Source: Euperipatoides rowelli
Taxonomy: Eukaryota; Onychophora; Udeonychophora; Euonychophora; Peripatopsidae
NCBI GenBank assembly: GCA_003024985.2
Contig: PXIH01S0001389.1
Reading direction: 5' to 3' (one strand)
Length of the DNA: 10,062 nucleotides
Below, in pieces: positions 8,018-10,062 of the stretch. A program made the position numbers and the translations under genes. The notes under the pieces are model-generated. The model did no database searches. It saw only the letters and a program-made list of their open reading frames with translations, and had not been told where the DNA came from. How positions within the stretch are numbered: position 1 is the first letter of the stretch; the number at the start of each line of letters is the position of its first letter.

Positions 8018-8464
8018 CAGGGGTGTCAAACTCGTGGCCCTAAGCAATTATTTGTGCGGCCCAGGCCCAACCAATTACAGTATGCTAATATCGCGTCACC
8101 TTAAGCACAGGCACACCATTTCCATAAAACGCTTATTAATTTGTGCAATTATTCAGTGTCTGGTAAGTTATTGTTCAATAAAAAATATTACTAGCCTATT
8201 TATTAAAATGTCATATTATTTTAAACAATTTTAACGATTATTGATTTATTTCAGTCCTTTGTATTCAACATGTCTCTATCAAAGCCAAGTGGTAGTAGAA
8301 ATACACTAAAAATTGCTGACGAACATAGAAATTTTCAAGAAAAGTGGGAGTTGGAGCGTTTCAATGAAAATTGATTATGAAGCTTTCCTTTTTTTTTTTG
8401 TGGTCCACATAAACTTAAACCTTGTTTATTTGGCCCACATCAGGTTTTGAGTTTGACAAGCTTG
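8018..8464 (+). mobile_element. hAT-family DNA transposon relic (Charlie-like), 447 bp
   Basis: The left end CAGGGGTGTCAAACTC (8018-8033) matches the complement of the right end, CAAGCTTGTCAAACTC, at 13 of 16 positions. The element is flanked by a perfect 8-bp direct repeat CTTTAGGC (8010-8017 and 8465-8472), the target duplication size of hAT elements. CAGGGGTGTCAAACTC followed by GTGGCC is the classic start of Charlie-like hAT elements. The right side has the matching TGGCCCACATCAGGTTTTGAGTTTGAC pattern. Inside is a splice-acceptor-like TTGATTTATTTCAG and a short frame from a transposase start. Most of the transposase gene is gone, so this is an internally deleted copy that could move only with help from another element. 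The three end mismatches suggest it is old. Confidence 0.9.
8270..8374 (+). pseudogene. Remnant of hAT transposase N-terminus (34 codons)
   Basis: The frame begins M-S-L-S-K-P-S-G-S-R and continues through ADEHRNFQEKWELERFNEN to a TGA at 8372-8374. The FQEKWE stretch near the N-terminus is characteristic of the hAT transposases related to GTF2IRD2 and ZBED/SCAND3-type domesticated genes. There it precedes the zinc-binding region, which is absent here. An acceptor-like TTTATTTCAG lies just upstream of the ATG, consistent with a transposase whose coding exon follows a 5' intron. The frame stops where the internal deletion joins to the right end of the element. It is not expected to encode a working protein. 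Confidence 0.65.
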
Positions 8465-8472
8465 CTTTAGGC

Positions 8473-9306
8473 TTTCAATTAGGGTAATTTCAAAGAAAAA
8501 ATTTGAATTTTGAAGATGAAGGTTAAGTCCATTCTTTGTTTGTCAACATTTTAAGTTTAACTTAATGTTAATATAATTAGCCTATCTAGCCTAATTTAAT
8601 ATGTTATTTTAATATAGGCAAGAAGGAGCAGGATCTTCATCATAGAGGCTATAGCGAAGTTAAGTGGACTGGAAAAAACTGGAAACAATTTGTAGGGTTA
8701 ATAACAGGTTTAAAAGTTCTTGTTTAGGAAAATACGGAAGGATTCAGGGAAATGTAGATGAAAAAGACAGCTGTTAGGTTAAGTTGGAGAGGAGAAAAAC
8801 AACTTCAATTTGGATTGTCGACTGGTTCATGTTGAGTTGTTAGCGTGCTGCGTACGGTTAAGTTGGTATATAGTAGACTGAGAAAGGAGTAATTTCTTCG
8901 GCGGAGAGTGCTATGAAGGTTTAAATTTTTAGTCGGTTTTCCTCCTGATAAGCCAACAGGTCACTATCAGGTGAAACATTTTATAAAGATACAGTATCCT
9001 TGAACACTGTTAAAAGAATTGACTTTTACAATAATTTGTAGGCCTATATTAAAAAAAAGCAGTGTATGATTTTAATATTTTTGGGCACTATTCGTACAGA
9101 ACATTGATGCATTATATTTACTATTCCGTATAGTTAATTAGTATGTCACACACAAAAAAAAAATTCAATTTTAAAACACACACACATAAAAATATATTAT
9201 AAAAAATTAAAATTAGCACTATTTTCCTTTATAACCCTGCCAGAAGAAGGGATGGAGATAAATTGGAACCTGATTCATTTTAAAAAAACAAAACAAAATA
9301 AATAGC
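8473..9306. other. Non-coding stretch with a CpG-containing patch (possible first exon or promoter)
   Basis: No gene is supported. From about 8640 to 8940 the base composition changes: CpG dinucleotides, rare elsewhere, appear about ten times (near 8654, 8735, 8818, 8842-8857, 8898 and 8933). There are also purine-rich runs on the plus strand. A TATATA lies near 8867. This could be the EMSY promoter or non-coding first exon on the minus strand, or the start of a neighbouring gene. I could not pick a convincing donor site, and no long frame is present. Confidence 0.25.
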
Positions 9307-9308
9307 TA

Positions 9309-9799
9309 CAGTAAAACCTGTCTTGAGAGACCACCCCTTCTGCTATAAAATAGCAGTCTCTCAAAACAGGTGGTCTCTCAAAAGAAAACCTGTCTTGAAA
9401 GGCCACCCGTTCTGCTATAAAATAACGGTCTTTCAAAGGAGGTGGTTTCTAAAATAAACTTCACCCTTTTTTCAACCAACAGTGCTCTCTCTCAAAAATC
9501 CCAATACGGTATTGAAACACAGTATAATGTTATATTTTTACATTTACACATTTATTGAATTTGCTTTTTTTATTAATTTTGTCTGTGAATAAAAAAAAGG
9601 CACACTTTCTACAACTCGTGGTCTTACAAAAAAGCTGAATTCAATGCTTGGAATTTAAAAAGGCTGGCCACTGGTCATGTTAGAGAGGTGGTCTTTAATA
9701 AGAGGTCATTTGGTGAAAAATTGATTGGTGCAAAGAAATTGTGGTCTTTAAAGGCAGGTGGTCCCTAATAGTAGGGGTCTCTCAAGACAAGTTTTACTG
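9309..9799. mobile_element. Tc1/mariner pogo-like miniature element (491 bp)
   Basis: The ends CAGTAAAACCTGTCTTGAGAGACC (9309-9332) and the complement of 9776-9799 agree at 23 of 24 positions. TA flanks both sides (9307-9308 and 9800-9801), the target duplication of the Tc1/mariner superfamily. The CAGTAAAACCT start resembles pogo/Tigger termini. There is no transposase frame, so it is non-autonomous. Inside, the first 72 bases are duplicated in tandem, and GTGGTCTYT-like words recur (9369, 9441, 9618, 9687, 9741 and 9757), probably subterminal repeats. The nearly identical ends suggest a fairly recent insertion. Confidence 0.8.
9313..9456. repeat. Two tandem 72-bp units, each a hairpin, in the pogo-like element
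   Basis: 9313-9384 and 9385-9456 align without gaps at a 72-base period, with scattered substitutions. Each unit is itself a foldback. In the first, CCTGTCTTGAGAGAC (9317-9331) pairs with GTCTCTCAAAACAGG (9356-9370) with one mismatch, and an inner TGCTAT-AAA-ATAGCA palindrome sits in the loop. The second copy is more diverged in its stem. Confidence 0.85.
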
Positions 9800-9801
9800 T
9801 A

Positions 9802-10062
9802 TTTCCATCAAAATAATTGATTCAAATTACATACAGGGTTTTAATTAACATGTTTATATTTTAATTTTTGTTGTAGGCTATTTGTCTGTTTACGTTAAGA
9901 AACTAACTTAGACTAATCAATAAATAAATGGTAGTTTATTCACTACTATTAAAGGTGATTTATTTAGATACTAAATCGATACTGGGCTCTTATTGAGTCC
10001 ATGTTGATAACAACTTTTTATAATAATAATATAAAAAGAACTCATGTTCTAATAAGTCACTG
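9802..10062. other. AT-rich DNA right of the pogo-like element, no gene seen
   Basis: Plain AT-rich sequence up to the window edge, with one TAGGCTA word near 9875 and short (TAA)n-like runs near 10021. Nothing functional can be supported. Confidence 0.6.

Noticed and set aside
8034-8234. Plus-strand open frame of 66 codons inside the hAT element
   Set aside because: It begins in the terminal region of the transposon and has no transposase similarity. The real transposase remnant starts at 8270 after an acceptor-like site.
8593-8650. Minus-strand short frame starting M-M-K-I-L-L-L-L-A, resembling a signal peptide
   Set aside because: It stops after about 15 codons in TAA-rich DNA and has no convincing donor site, so a secreted-protein exon cannot be supported.

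Overview
This is a eukaryotic, AT-rich (very roughly 70% A+T) animal genomic window. It holds the spliced 5' coding part of one gene on the minus strand: the orthologue of EMSY (BRCA2-interacting transcriptional repressor, ENT-domain family). Four coding exons can be placed to the base. All have GT/AG boundaries, and they join in one frame into the first 137 codons: start exon 5447-5515 (ATG at 5507-5505), then 3958-4057, 3768-3842 and 523-698. Together they give the whole N-terminal ENT domain followed by the HP1-contacting segment. The rest of the protein (over 1,000 residues in human) must lie left of position 1. The non-coding first exon and the promoter, if the gene has the usual layout, lie right of 5515, in or beyond the window.

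The rest is intron and upstream non-coding DNA. 1-522 is the start of the next intron. 699-3767 is a 3.07-kb intron, 3843-3957 a 115-bp intron, and 4058-5446 a 1.39-kb intron. 5516-10062 is 5' intron or upstream sequence. This part carries three transposon-derived features: a 447-bp hAT (Charlie-like) relic at 8018-8464 with a perfect 8-bp target duplication and the remnant of its first transposase exon; a 491-bp Tc1/mariner pogo-like miniature element at 9309-9799 flanked by TA; and a possible A/T-homopolymer foldback element at 4117-4295. A near-perfect 34-bp-arm hairpin sits at 5114-5193 in the first coding intron. A short cluster of CpGs at about 8640-8940 is the only place that looks different enough to suggest a first exon or promoter.

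The organism is a metazoan, because EMSY with this domain order is an animal gene. Moderately long introns, high A+T and a strikingly frequent TAGGCTA/TAGCCTA word point to an invertebrate, possibly marine, but the sequence does not settle the clade. I see no tRNA, rRNA, CRISPR or bacterial-type feature, and no second protein-coding gene that I can support. Most of the longer open frames are shadows of the EMSY exons or chance frames in AT-rich DNA.
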